A stretch of 64,000 nucleotides of DNA. Origin: Acidobacteriota bacterium (GTDB taxonomy: Bacteria > Acidobacteriota > Polarisedimenticolia > J045). The DNA is taken from contig JAGOJY010000012.1 of NCBI GenBank assembly GCA_017994815.1, forward strand, positions 38,849-102,848. Reading direction: 5' to 3'. This document shows positions 1 to 7,326 of this stretch, piece by piece; position 1 is the first letter of the stretch; every line of letters begins with the position of its first letter. Under the pieces are notes generated by a model. That model made no database searches. It had not been told where the DNA came from and saw only the letters and a list, made by a program, of their open reading frames with translations. A program made the position numbers and the translations under genes.

Positions 1-570
1 GTAGAAGCGGCGTCCGCCACCGAAGAACGCGTCCTGGTAACAGAACTCGCAGCGGTGCGGGCAGCCGCGCGAGACGACCAGCGAGTTGGGCACGAGGTAC
101 AGCTCGCGGCGGACCAGCTCGCGACGCACCGGCGGCATTCCTTCGAGGGTCCGCACCTCGGAGCGATAGACTGCTTGCGGCGTGCCGCGCCGGAACTCGT
201 CGAGGAAGCGGGGCCAGCTCTCCTCCGCCGGGCCGAGGAAGATCGCGTCGGCGTGCGCCCGCGCCTCGTCCGGCAGGGCCGTCACGTGCAGCCCGCCGAG
301 CGCGACGAACACGCCGCGCCGGCGGTACTCGTCGGCGATCGCGTAGGCGCGGCGCGCCGACGTGACGTAGACCTCGATCCCGACGACATCCGGTCGGTCG
401 TCGAGCGTCAGCGGCTCGACGTGCTCGTCCACGAGCGTCACGTCGTCGTCCTGGCGCAGGTAGCCGGCCAGCGTCGCCAGCCCGAGCGGCGGAAAAAGCG
501 AGTACTTGATCGGCCGGAACTCGGGGCTCAGCGCCTCGACCAGCGCGGGCAGGATCAGCTTGACCTTCAC
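1..570 (-). CDS. B12-binding-type radical SAM protein, partial (C-terminus off the left edge)
   Basis: The first 190 codons are visible. The reading frame is open to base 1 and starts with GTG at 570. Residues 1-130 resemble a cobalamin-binding Rossmann domain: a start like VKLILPAL, then PPLGLATLAGYL, and GGLHVTALPDEA followed by a GPAEESW segment, as in B12-radical SAM enzymes. The radical SAM signature SRGCPHRCEFCYQD follows at about residues 167-180, with Cys170, Cys174 and Cys177 as CxxxCxxC ligands for a [4Fe-4S] cluster. The GTG overlaps the TGA of the upstream yjbQ-like gene (GTGA, 567-570), so the two are probably translationally coupled. The substrate cannot be told. Members of this class act in methylation, hopanoid and bacteriochlorophyll chemistry. 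Confidence 0.85.
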   Translation of the reverse strand, partial: MKVKLILPALVEALSPEFRPIKYSLFPPLGLATLAGYLRQDDDVTLVDEHVEPLTLDDRPDVVGIEVYVTSARRAYAIADEYRRRGVFVALGGLHVTALPDEARAHADAIFLGPAEESWPRFLDEFRRGTPQAVYRSEVRTLEGMPPVRRELVRRELYLVPNSLVVSRGCPHRCEFCYQDAFFGGGRRFY

Positions 571-1064
571 GGGCGCGCCCCGCCGTGGCCGGCCAGCGCC
601 ACCGCGATCTTCCGCAGCCGCGGCCCGTCGAGTTCGACGAGGAAGATCCGCTGCCAGCGCCCGAGCGCGATCCGGCCGTCGACGACGGCGAATGACTCCG
701 AGGCGCCGAGGAGCATCGCCCGCGCGTGCGCGTCGGCGTTCGGCCGCTCGCCGGGGACGACGTTCACGGTCCGCAGGTCGTTGCGGTCGTGCCGGTACCC
801 TCCCGCGCGGGGAGCCCAGCGCTCGAGCAGCCCCTCAACGTCGCCGTGCAGGAGCGGCTCGGCCTCGTTGGCGACGATCGCGGTCGTCGTGTGCTGGGTC
901 TGGACCGTGACGAGCCCCTCGTCGAGCCCGGCCTCGTGGACCAGCCGGCACACGTGCGGCGTCAGGTCGATGAACTCGGTGCGGGCGGCCGTGTGCAGCC
1001 GCAGGAATCGGTGGGCGACGACGAAACCGCAGCGTTCGGGATCCTCGGTCAGCGGCAGGCTCAT
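567..1064 (-). CDS. yjbQ: YjbQ / UPF0047 family protein
   Basis: This 165-residue protein belongs to the YjbQ (COG0432) family, in which some members show weak thiamine-phosphate synthase activity. The core motifs are present: QTQHTTTAIVANE (about residues 55-67), YRHDRND, the NADAHARAMLLG metal-binding stretch, and LGRWQRIFLVELDGPR near the C-terminus. It is slightly longer than the usual ~140 residues because of an N-terminal extension. An AGGAGA ribosome site lies 7 bases before the ATG. The stop overlaps the GTG of the radical SAM gene downstream, which indicates one transcription unit. The physiological role of the family is not settled, and coupling to a radical SAM enzyme is only suggestive. 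Confidence 0.88.
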   Translation of the reverse strand: MSLPLTEDPERCGFVVAHRFLRLHTAARTEFIDLTPHVCRLVHEAGLDEGLVTVQTQHTTTAIVANEAEPLLHGDVEGLLERWAPRAGGYRHDRNDLRTVNVVPGERPNADAHARAMLLGASESFAVVDGRIALGRWQRIFLVELDGPRLRKIAVALAGHGGARP

Positions 1065-1184
1065 GGCGTTGTCTCCTGCGCGGCCGTCGTTGGGCGCGCG
1101 GGGAGAAGGTGCGCGGACCGCGCCGGGAACACCTGACGGCCAGGTGAGCAGTCGGTGAGCAGGCCGTGAACGAAGCGCCGCGGA

Positions 1185-2579
1185 TCAGTGCGGACGGCGG
1201 GTCAACCCGAGCGCGAGCCCGAAGCCGAACATCAGCCCCTCGAAGGCGCTGATGAGCGAGGCGGTCAGCCGGCCGGCTTGCGGCTCGCCCAGCGCGTGCG
1301 CGAGCGGGTCGAGGCCGACCTGCGAGTCCGGGAAGGTGTGCGCGAGCAGGTCCAGGCTCATCGCGCCGAGGTGCCGGCCGGCGAGCGCGAGGAGCGCCGC
1401 GGCGAGGGCGCACGCGAGGCCGGTCGCGGCCGCCACCGCGAGCCGCCGGCCGCCGCGCGGCGTGGCCATCCCGCCCCCGGCCCGGGGTGTCGCGAGGGCG
1501 TAGCCCAGCCCCGCGGCGCCGCCGAGGACGACCCCTTCGAGCGCGCCGCCGAGCGGCGAGAGGTCGCGGCCGAACACACCGCGCACCAGCAGCTGGCCCG
1601 CCGCGTGCGCCAGCGCCCCGACGGCGCCCCCGCCCAGCGCGCCGCCCGCGACGAGCGCGGCGGCGCGCCGCAGGCGGAAGACCGCCTCGGCCGACGCCAG
1701 CCCGGCGCCCACGCCGGCCGCGCCGAGCCCGCCCACCGCCGCGCCGACCAGCGCCAGCACCGGGAACAGGCCCGCGCCCGCGGTCGCGCCGGGGAGCCCG
1801 TACAGCAGCGCGGCCCCGGCGGTCCCGGCGACGAGGCCGGCCAGTGCGCCCCCGGCGGCCGCCGAGCCGCCGCGCCGCGCGGCGAGGCGCCGCGCGCGCC
1901 GGAGCCGCAACCGGGCGAGCGCGACCGCCGTCGCCACCGGCTCGGGCTCGCCGAGGACCGGGACCGGCCCGGCGCCGGGCACGTCCCATCGCGCGTCGCG
2001 CAGCAGGGCGCGCGCGCCGGCGGCACCCGGGCGCTCGCGCAGCCGGCGCAACGCCTCCGCGGTCCCCAGCCCGTGCAGGAGTTCCGCGGCCTCGCGTCGC
2101 CCGTCGTCGGGGTCGTCGTCGTTGGACTCCGGACCGGCGCCGAGCAGTCGCGCGAGCGGGGCCGCGAACGGGTCGGGCTCGCCGGTCTCGCGCGCCGCGG
2201 CGCCTGCCGGCGCGGCCGCCGGCGCCGCGGGCGGCGGCACGTCCGGTTCGGCGAGCACGCCCGGATGCACGAACCGGTAGCCATGGCGCGAGACCGTGCG
2301 GATGAAGCGCTGCTCGCGCGAGTCGTCGCCGAGCGCGCGGCGGACCGTGCGGATCGCCTGGGACAGCGCGCCGTCCGACACGATCACGTCGCTCCACACG
2401 GTGTCGAGGATCACGCGCCGGCTGACCGCCTCCTCGCGCCGCTCGACGAGCAACAGCAGCAGGTCGAAGTAGCGCGGGATCAGCGGCACCTCGCGCCCGC
2501 CGCGCTCGAGCGTGCGGCGCGACGGGGAGAGGACGAACTCCCCGAAGCGGTAGCGGGTCCCGGGCGCGCTGGATTTCAC
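1185..2579 (-). CDS. Winged-helix transcriptional regulator with Gly/Ala-rich membrane C-terminus
   Basis: Residues 9-105 form an OmpR/CadC-type winged helix: YRFGEFVLSPSRRTLERGG, then ILDTVWSDVIVSDGALSQAIRTVR and the wing FIRTVSRHGYRFV. A Pro/Ala linker follows, then a short helical part (ELLHGLGTAEALRRLRER). From about residue 235 to the end the protein is a series of Gly/Ala-rich hydrophobic segments, several long enough to span a membrane. The protein looks like a membrane-anchored one-component regulator in the style of CadC/ToxR, but with a polytopic, small-residue-rich sensor region rather than one helix. The start is GTG with a poor ribosome site. The extreme GC content of the C-terminal part makes exact membrane segments uncertain. 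The ligand is unknown. Confidence 0.8.
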   Translation of the reverse strand: MKSSAPGTRYRFGEFVLSPSRRTLERGGREVPLIPRYFDLLLLLVERREEAVSRRVILDTVWSDVIVSDGALSQAIRTVRRALGDDSREQRFIRTVSRHGYRFVHPGVLAEPDVPPPAAPAAAPAGAAARETGEPDPFAAPLARLLGAGPESNDDDPDDGRREAAELLHGLGTAEALRRLRERPGAAGARALLRDARWDVPGAGPVPVLGEPEPVATAVALARLRLRRARRLAARRGGSAAAGGALAGLVAGTAGAALLYGLPGATAGAGLFPVLALVGAAVGGLGAAGVGAGLASAEAVFRLRRAAALVAGGALGGGAVGALAHAAGQLLVRGVFGRDLSPLGGALEGVVLGGAAGLGYALATPRAGGGMATPRGGRRLAVAAATGLACALAAALLALAGRHLGAMSLDLLAHTFPDSQVGLDPLAHALGEPQAGRLTASLISAFEGLMFGFGLALGLTRRPH

Positions 2580-2690
2580 TCGCGCCGGATTCTAGACCGT
2601 ACGTCGCGTTCGCAGGGCGCGGCGCGGGCCGGCGACGTAGGATTCCTCCGCCCGGCACGAGTGGATATGCCCAGACACCGCGGAGGGCGC

Positions 2691-3047
2691 ATGGCGAAGA
2701 AACCGGCGAACATCGACGAGTACCTGGCGGGCGTGAAACCCGAGCAGCGGGCGGCGCTGGAGCGGCTGCGCGCCACGATCCACGCCGCGGTCCCGGGCGC
2801 CGAGGAGTGCATCAGCTACGGGCTGGCGGCGTTCCGCAAGGGCAAGATGCTGGTCGGGTTCGGCGCGGGCAAGGAGCACTGCGCGTTCTACGTCATGAGT
2901 TCGACCACGCTGCGCGGTTTCGAGGACGAACTGCGGGGTTACGACGTCAGCACCAGCACGATCCGCTTCCCGCCCGACAAGCCTCTGCCCGTGGCGCTCG
3001 TGCGCAAGCTGGTCAAGGCGCGGCTGGCCGAGAACGCCGCCTGCTGA
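2691..3047 (+). CDS. DUF1801 / YdhG-like protein
   Basis: The product is 118 residues and matches the DUF1801 family (YdhG_co fold): IDEYLAGVKPEQRAALERLR at the N-terminus, AAVPGAEECISYGLAAFRKGK in the middle, and STSTIRFPPDKPLPVALVRKLVKAR at the C-terminus. The family has an iron-chaperone-like fold and no firm biochemical role. I chose the ATG at 2691 because a GGAGGG ribosome site precedes it. An in-frame ATG at 2667 would add eight residues. The gene is divergent from the regulator at 1185-2579 and convergent with the kinase-BRCT gene. Confidence 0.88.
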   Translation: MAKKPANIDEYLAGVKPEQRAALERLRATIHAAVPGAEECISYGLAAFRKGKMLVGFGAGKEHCAFYVMSSTTLRGFEDELRGYDVSTSTIRFPPDKPLPVALVRKLVKARLAENAAC

Positions 3048-3074
3048 CGACCGAGACCGGCGCCGCCGGCCCGG

Positions 3075-4229
3075 TCAACGGCTGACGAGCTGCCAGAAGC
3101 GCTTCTCGCCCAACAGCGTGATCGCGTGTCCCTTCTCGCGCAGGCGCTTGATCTCCATCAGCTTGCGCCCGGCGTCGCGACCGGCGGCCTGCAGCGGGTT
3201 GGGCTTGCCGCGCACGACGACCGTGGTCCTGGCCGACGGCCCGCCGTGCACGATCGCGCCGGCGCGCCGCGCGGCCCGGATCGCCTCGCTGCGCGGCTGG
3301 CCCAGGATCCCGGTGAACGCGAGGTGCACGCCCTTGAGCGTGCGCACCGTTCGCGCCGGCGGAAGCAGCGGCGGGTTCTTCAAAGCCGCGATCAGCTCGT
3401 CCGCGGTTTCGTAACGCTTGCGGCGCTCGCCGATGCAGCGGTAGATGATCTCCTTCAGGTCGTCGCTGCACGGCAGGTGCCGGACTTCCGTGGTGCGGAC
3501 CCGCGCGCGGGCGTCGCCTTTGATGAGCATCGCGAGCAATTGGCCGACCTGGTACACGTCGTCGCGCGCCTGCCACTTGGCGATGCCGAAGCCGTCGCGG
3601 ATCTCGCTCGGCGCCATGTAGGGGTTGAGCGTGCGCGCGGTGATGCCGCGCCGGTCGCCCTGGTGGCGGACGATGCCGAAATCGCCCAGCTTCAGCCGGC
3701 GGTTGTCGCAGACGAAGACGTTCAGCGGCGTGAGGTCGCGGTGGAGCAGGCGCCCGCGGTGGAGTCGGCCGAGGACCTCCAGGATGCCCGCGATCTCGCG
3801 CCGGGCCGCCGACTCGGGCCAGGCCTTCCCGCTGCGGCGCAGGAACGCGCCGAGGTCGCCGTGGCGCGCGTATTCCAGCGCCAGGCAGTAAAGCGCCTGG
3901 CCGGTCGCGCCGAGGTGCGGGAAGACGTCGTAGACCTGGATCGCGCGCGCCTGCTCGTGCAGGAGTTGGCCGAAGTACGCTTCGCGCACCCAGCCGTCGA
4001 TGTGCGGGCTGACCTTGATGCAGACCTCGCGCGGCACCCGCGCGGACCGCCCGTGGCGCGTGGCCAGGAAGACCTGGCCGAAACCACCGGCCCCGACGAG
4101 GGTCCCGATGCCGTAGGACAACCCGCTCTCGGCGCTGCGGACGATCTGCCCCTCGACGAGCAATCGGCCGGCGCCGGCCCGTGCGGGGCCCTGCGTGCGG
4201 GTTGTCGCGCTGGAGATCCGCTTCGGCAT
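3075..4229 (-). CDS. Hanks-type Ser/Thr protein kinase fused to a C-terminal BRCT domain
   Basis: The kinase domain spans about residues 35-285. It has a glycine loop GAGGFGQV (46-53), Lys72 in VCIKVS, the catalytic loop HRDLTPLNVF (163-172) and DFG at 183-185. In the catalytic loop the usual HRDLKP lysine is replaced by threonine. A Pro/Ala linker leads to residues 300-384, which look like a BRCT domain of the DNA-ligase type: VHLAFTGILGQPRSEAI, RRAGAIVHGGPSARTTVVVRG, and a terminal GHAITLLGEKRFWQL containing the conserved Trp. There is no transmembrane helix, so it should be cytoplasmic. BRCT domains bind DNA ends, poly(ADP-ribose) or phosphopeptides, which suggests a role in DNA damage or phospho-dependent signalling. 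That role is inference. Confidence 0.85.
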   Translation of the reverse strand: MPKRISSATTRTQGPARAGAGRLLVEGQIVRSAESGLSYGIGTLVGAGGFGQVFLATRHGRSARVPREVCIKVSPHIDGWVREAYFGQLLHEQARAIQVYDVFPHLGATGQALYCLALEYARHGDLGAFLRRSGKAWPESAARREIAGILEVLGRLHRGRLLHRDLTPLNVFVCDNRRLKLGDFGIVRHQGDRRGITARTLNPYMAPSEIRDGFGIAKWQARDDVYQVGQLLAMLIKGDARARVRTTEVRHLPCSDDLKEIIYRCIGERRKRYETADELIAALKNPPLLPPARTVRTLKGVHLAFTGILGQPRSEAIRAARRAGAIVHGGPSARTTVVVRGKPNPLQAAGRDAGRKLMEIKRLREKGHAITLLGEKRFWQLVSR

Positions 4230-4267
4230 CGGGCCCGATCGGCCGCGCTACGTCCGGGGACGCGACA

Positions 4268-4771
4268 CTACTCGCCCCCCGCGCGGTACCAACGGATGCG
4301 CTCGACGATCGTGCCGTCCTCGGCGACGACGACCTCGTTCCACAAGGCGATCCGCCTGAACTCGGCCTCGTACCGCGTGACCTTCTGCTCCAGGCTCACG
4401 ACCTTGCCGTCGTTCGGGGTCGCGCGGACCTCCATCCGCTTGATCCGCCAGATCGCCGCGTTCGCACCCGCGGATGCCTCGCGGATCGTCGCCAGCGCGG
4501 CCGGGGGCACCTCGTCCGTCGCGACCACGACCGAGACGGCCAGGATGGTGCCGTCCGCCGTGATGTCGCACGCCCGCTCGGCGCCAGCGTCCTGGAACTC
4601 GATCACGTACACCAGGACGCCGCTCGCCCCCTCCGGCCCGAACCTGACGATCTCGGCCCGGGGAAACTCCCCCAGCAGGGCCCGGGTGACGCGCTCCGGG
4701 AGGCCGGGGCCACCCGCGGCGGCAGCCGACAGCAGCAACGCCGCCATCGCTGCCCCGACGATCCTCGCCAC
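4268..4771 (-). CDS. Small secreted protein of unknown function, PepSY-like
   Basis: This protein of about 167 residues has an N-terminal signal peptide (ARIVGAAMAALLLSAAAAGG). Two similar stretches follow. One contains FPRAEIVRFGPEGASGVLVYVIEFQDAG and ITADGTILAV. The second contains VSLEQKVTRYEAEF and VVVAEDGTIVERIRWY. This alternation of a strand pair with 'DGTI' turns resembles PepSY-like periplasmic domains, but I cannot make a firm family assignment. I chose the GTG at 4771 because a GGAGG ribosome site lies about 5 bases upstream. A GTG at 4789 is in frame and has no such site. Confidence 0.65.
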   Translation of the reverse strand: MARIVGAAMAALLLSAAAAGGPGLPERVTRALLGEFPRAEIVRFGPEGASGVLVYVIEFQDAGAERACDITADGTILAVSVVVATDEVPPAALATIREASAGANAAIWRIKRMEVRATPNDGKVVSLEQKVTRYEAEFRRIALWNEVVVAEDGTIVERIRWYRAGGE

Positions 4772-4868
4772 GCGCGTGTCCTCCGGCACCGTGCCGGCAC
4801 GTTAGCACATCCGGAACTGCCGGCGGCGGCGGCGATGTGGCCCCGCCGCCGCCGGTCGGTGCTGACGA

Positions 4869-5705
4869 CTAGCGCAGCAGCCCCAGGACGGCCTGCGCCG
4901 TCGAGTTGGCCTGCGCGAGGGCGGCCAGCCCGGTCTGGTTCAGGACCTGGTACTTCGTCAGCGACACCACCTCCTCGGCGATGTTCGCGTCGCGGATCTG
5001 CGCCTCCGCCGACTTCAGGTTCTCCGCCTGGACCGTGATCACCGCCAGCGTGTGCTCGAGGCGATTGTAGTACGCACCCAGGTTGCCGCGGTCGGCGGAG
5101 ACGTCATCGATCGCGGACTGGATCGCGACCAGTTCCGCCCGGGCGTCCGAGGCCGTCATCAGCGTGTCTGAAGCCAAGGACAGTCCGCTCGCGCTGACCG
5201 CGCTCGTTTGGAGCGTGATCCTGTCGTTAGCTGACGAGCCGGTACCGATCTGCACGTCGATGCTGGTTCCCGTCCCCGACAGCAGCTGCAGTCCGTTGAA
5301 TTCGACAGTGTTGGCGATGCGGTCGATCTCGGACAGGATCTGGTTGTACTCGCCGTTGAGGGCGACCTTGGACGTCGAGCTGTCTTCACCCGACGTCTCG
5401 GACGCAGCCTGTTCCGCGATCGTCACCGCCCGTTGGAGCAGGTTGCCGATCTCGTTGAGCGCCGAGTCGGCGACGTTGATGACACCCAGGCCGTCGTTGG
5501 CATTGCGGACCGCCTGGTTGAGCGCCGCGATGTCGGCGCGCAGGTTTTCGGCAATCGCGAGACCTGCCGCGTCGTCCTTGGCGCCGTTGATGCGCAGGCC
5601 CGAGGCCAAGCGCACCATGGTGTTGCCCAGGCCGCGCTGGCTCGTGCTGAGGTAGTTCATCGAGTTCAGCGCACCGATGTTGGAGACAACCGAGAAATTC
5701 GCCAT
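4869..5705 (-). CDS. fliC: Flagellin
   Basis: The 278-residue protein is the flagellar filament subunit. The conserved N-terminal D0/D1 region includes SNIGALNSMNYL, LASGLRINGAKDDAAGLAIA and NANDGLGVINVADSALNEI. The C-terminal coiled-coil region includes AENLKSAEAQIRDANIAEE and LNQTGLAALAQANSTAQAVLGLLR. The variable D2/D3 region is almost absent, so this is a short, minimal flagellin. The ATG at 5705 is preceded by GGAGGG at a 7-base gap. An in-frame upstream start at 5750 lacks this. No other flagellar gene lies in the window. A sigma-28-like promoter sits about 140 bases upstream. Export is via the flagellar type III apparatus, so there is no signal peptide. Confidence 0.97.
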   Translation of the reverse strand: MANFSVVSNIGALNSMNYLSTSQRGLGNTMVRLASGLRINGAKDDAAGLAIAENLRADIAALNQAVRNANDGLGVINVADSALNEIGNLLQRAVTIAEQAASETSGEDSSTSKVALNGEYNQILSEIDRIANTVEFNGLQLLSGTGTSIDVQIGTGSSANDRITLQTSAVSASGLSLASDTLMTASDARAELVAIQSAIDDVSADRGNLGAYYNRLEHTLAVITVQAENLKSAEAQIRDANIAEEVVSLTKYQVLNQTGLAALAQANSTAQAVLGLLR

Positions 5706-5842
5706 AGCGTGTCCCTCCTCGTCGGGCGGCCACCGCCGCCCGAGCGCCATGTCCCTGGCGCTTGTTCGGAAGCGCGCGCCGGGCTCCGCGACCGGTCGCG
5801 GCAGCGCACCGGAGTTCCCGTCACGCGGCTTCTCGCTCCGAC

Positions 5843-5869
5843 GTATCGGCCGCCAGGCGAGGCGGTTTA
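5843..5869 (-). promoter_or_regulatory. Sigma-28 (FliA)-type promoter of the flagellin gene
   Basis: On the minus strand the sequence reads TAAA (5869-5866), a spacer of exactly 15 bases, then GCCGATAC (5850-5843). The FliA consensus is TAAA-N15-GCCGATAA, so 11 of 12 positions match with ideal spacing. An A/T-rich tract (5870-5890), rare in this GC-rich genome, lies just upstream and could act as an UP element. Transcription would start near 5836, leaving a leader of about 130 bases before the flagellin ATG. Confidence 0.85.
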
Positions 5870-6005
5870 TCTTTTTAGATATTTTTTTTCGAGAACACCG
5901 TTCCCGGATGTCGGCCGTCCGGAGGCGTTGACTTGACGATCAGCCCGTTTTCTAATTGCGTGTTCCCGCTCGCTGCCGCGTGCTCCCCGCACGCACGAGG
6001 TTGCC

Positions 6006-7205
6006 GTGGGTCGGTCAGCCCTCGCCATATCGCCGGTCGTTGCCCGTGTCCTTTGGCAGCGCCGGCGCGAGCTGGGCCTCAGCCTCCAGGAGGTCTCGGA
6101 CCGCATGAGCGCGCTCGGGGAACCGCTCCCGGTCTCGTCGCTCGACCACATCGAGAAAGGCAAGTCCGAGCCCGGGGTGCGCCGGTTGTTCTACCTGCTC
6201 CGGCTGTACGGGGTCCCGGTCCAGATGGTCGCCGAGCTCGCGGAACTCGAGGAGGCTTCGATCGAGCCGCCGGTCGATATCCAGCCGGAAAAGGCCTACC
6301 GCGAAGGGCTCGAGCACCTCCAGCGCGGCGAGTTCCAACAAGGGCTCGCGTTCATGCTGGCGGTCCGCCACCGCCGGCCGGAAGGATCCCGCGGGAAAAC
6401 GCTGCGGCAGCAGGCGACGCTGTCGTTCGCGATCGCGGCCCGCAATCTCGGCCGCTACAGGCTGGCGAACACGCTACTCGAAGAGCTGCTGTCCGAGGCG
6501 GTCGATCCGTCGGTGCTGGCCAACGTGCTCCTCGAAATGGGCACGGTGTGGTTCGCCCTCGGTTCGACCGAAGCCGCGCTGGCGTTCTACGGTCGGGCGA
6601 GTTCCTACATCCCCGCCGGCGACGACCGGATGCAGGGACTGCTCCAGCACCTCATGGGGCGGGTTCACCTGGTGCGCTCGGAACTGGATCAGGCGGACCA
6701 GCTCCTGCGGCGCGCGCTGGAGCTTTACCGCCGCGCGGGGGACACGCTCAACGAGTCCAAGGCACGCCTCGTGATGGTCCAGCTCCTCGAAGCGCGCGGA
6801 AACCTGAAGGCGGCGATCGCGGAGGCGGATGCGGTCCGGGCCGGTGCCCAGCGCCGGCGCCAGGCGTTCCCCGCCATGATCGCGAGCCTCAGGAAAGGGC
6901 GGCTGTTGATCCAGGCCGGGCAGGCCGAGGAAGGACTCGGACTGCTCCGCGAAGCGCTGGCCGAGGCCGTGCGGATCGGCGATCGCGCGACCGAGTTCTT
7001 CGCGCATTACCACATCTGGAAAGCGTACGAGGCGACCGGCGATCCGGCGCGCGCCGCGGTCGCGCTCGAGTCGGCCCGCTACTACGTGCAGTTCGTCCAG
7101 GAGCACTCGCCCGAAGCCGTGGAGGTTCGCGCGTTCATCCCGAAGGGGCGGGTGCGCAGGACTCGCAAGAAGCCCGCTCGTCAACCCGCGCGGCGTCGTC
7201 GTTGA
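6006..7205 (+). CDS. HTH (XRE-type) regulator with TPR repeats, copy 1
   Basis: The 399-residue product starts with GTG. Residues 10-75 form an XRE-type helix-turn-helix: ARVLWQRRRELGLSLQEVSDR, then SSLDHIEKGKSEPGVRRLFYLLRLYGV. The rest is helical and TPR-like, with A/L/Y-rich repeats such as EAALAFYGRASSYI, DQADQLLRRALELYRRAGD and EEGLGLLREALAEAVRIGD. The tail is very basic (RRTRKKPARQPARRRR). The architecture recalls RRNPP regulators, in which TPRs bind a peptide or partner protein. It is divergent from flagellin and convergent with a clear paralogue at 7327-8595. No peptide-pheromone gene is visible nearby. The target is unknown. Confidence 0.8.
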   Translation: MGRSALAISPVVARVLWQRRRELGLSLQEVSDRMSALGEPLPVSSLDHIEKGKSEPGVRRLFYLLRLYGVPVQMVAELAELEEASIEPPVDIQPEKAYREGLEHLQRGEFQQGLAFMLAVRHRRPEGSRGKTLRQQATLSFAIAARNLGRYRLANTLLEELLSEAVDPSVLANVLLEMGTVWFALGSTEAALAFYGRASSYIPAGDDRMQGLLQHLMGRVHLVRSELDQADQLLRRALELYRRAGDTLNESKARLVMVQLLEARGNLKAAIAEADAVRAGAQRRRQAFPAMIASLRKGRLLIQAGQAEEGLGLLREALAEAVRIGDRATEFFAHYHIWKAYEATGDPARAAVALESARYYVQFVQEHSPEAVEVRAFIPKGRVRRTRKKPARQPARRRR

Positions 7206-7253
7206 GCAGCGGTTAGCGCATTCGGCAGCATCGCAGCCAGTCGGGTTCGCGAG

Positions 7254-7285
7254 TTGCGCGCCCGGCGAGTTGGCCGGCGGCGCAA
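7254..7285. terminator. Possible terminator between the convergent HTH-TPR genes
   Basis: An imperfect 12-base inverted repeat (7254-7265 and 7274-7285, two mismatches) has an 8-base loop. It lies between two convergent genes and has no T tract. The position is right, but the support is weak. Confidence 0.3.
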
Positions 7286-7326
7286 TTCCGCTCCCCCGCG
7301 TGGCGAGTCGCAGGCACGAAGAGCTC

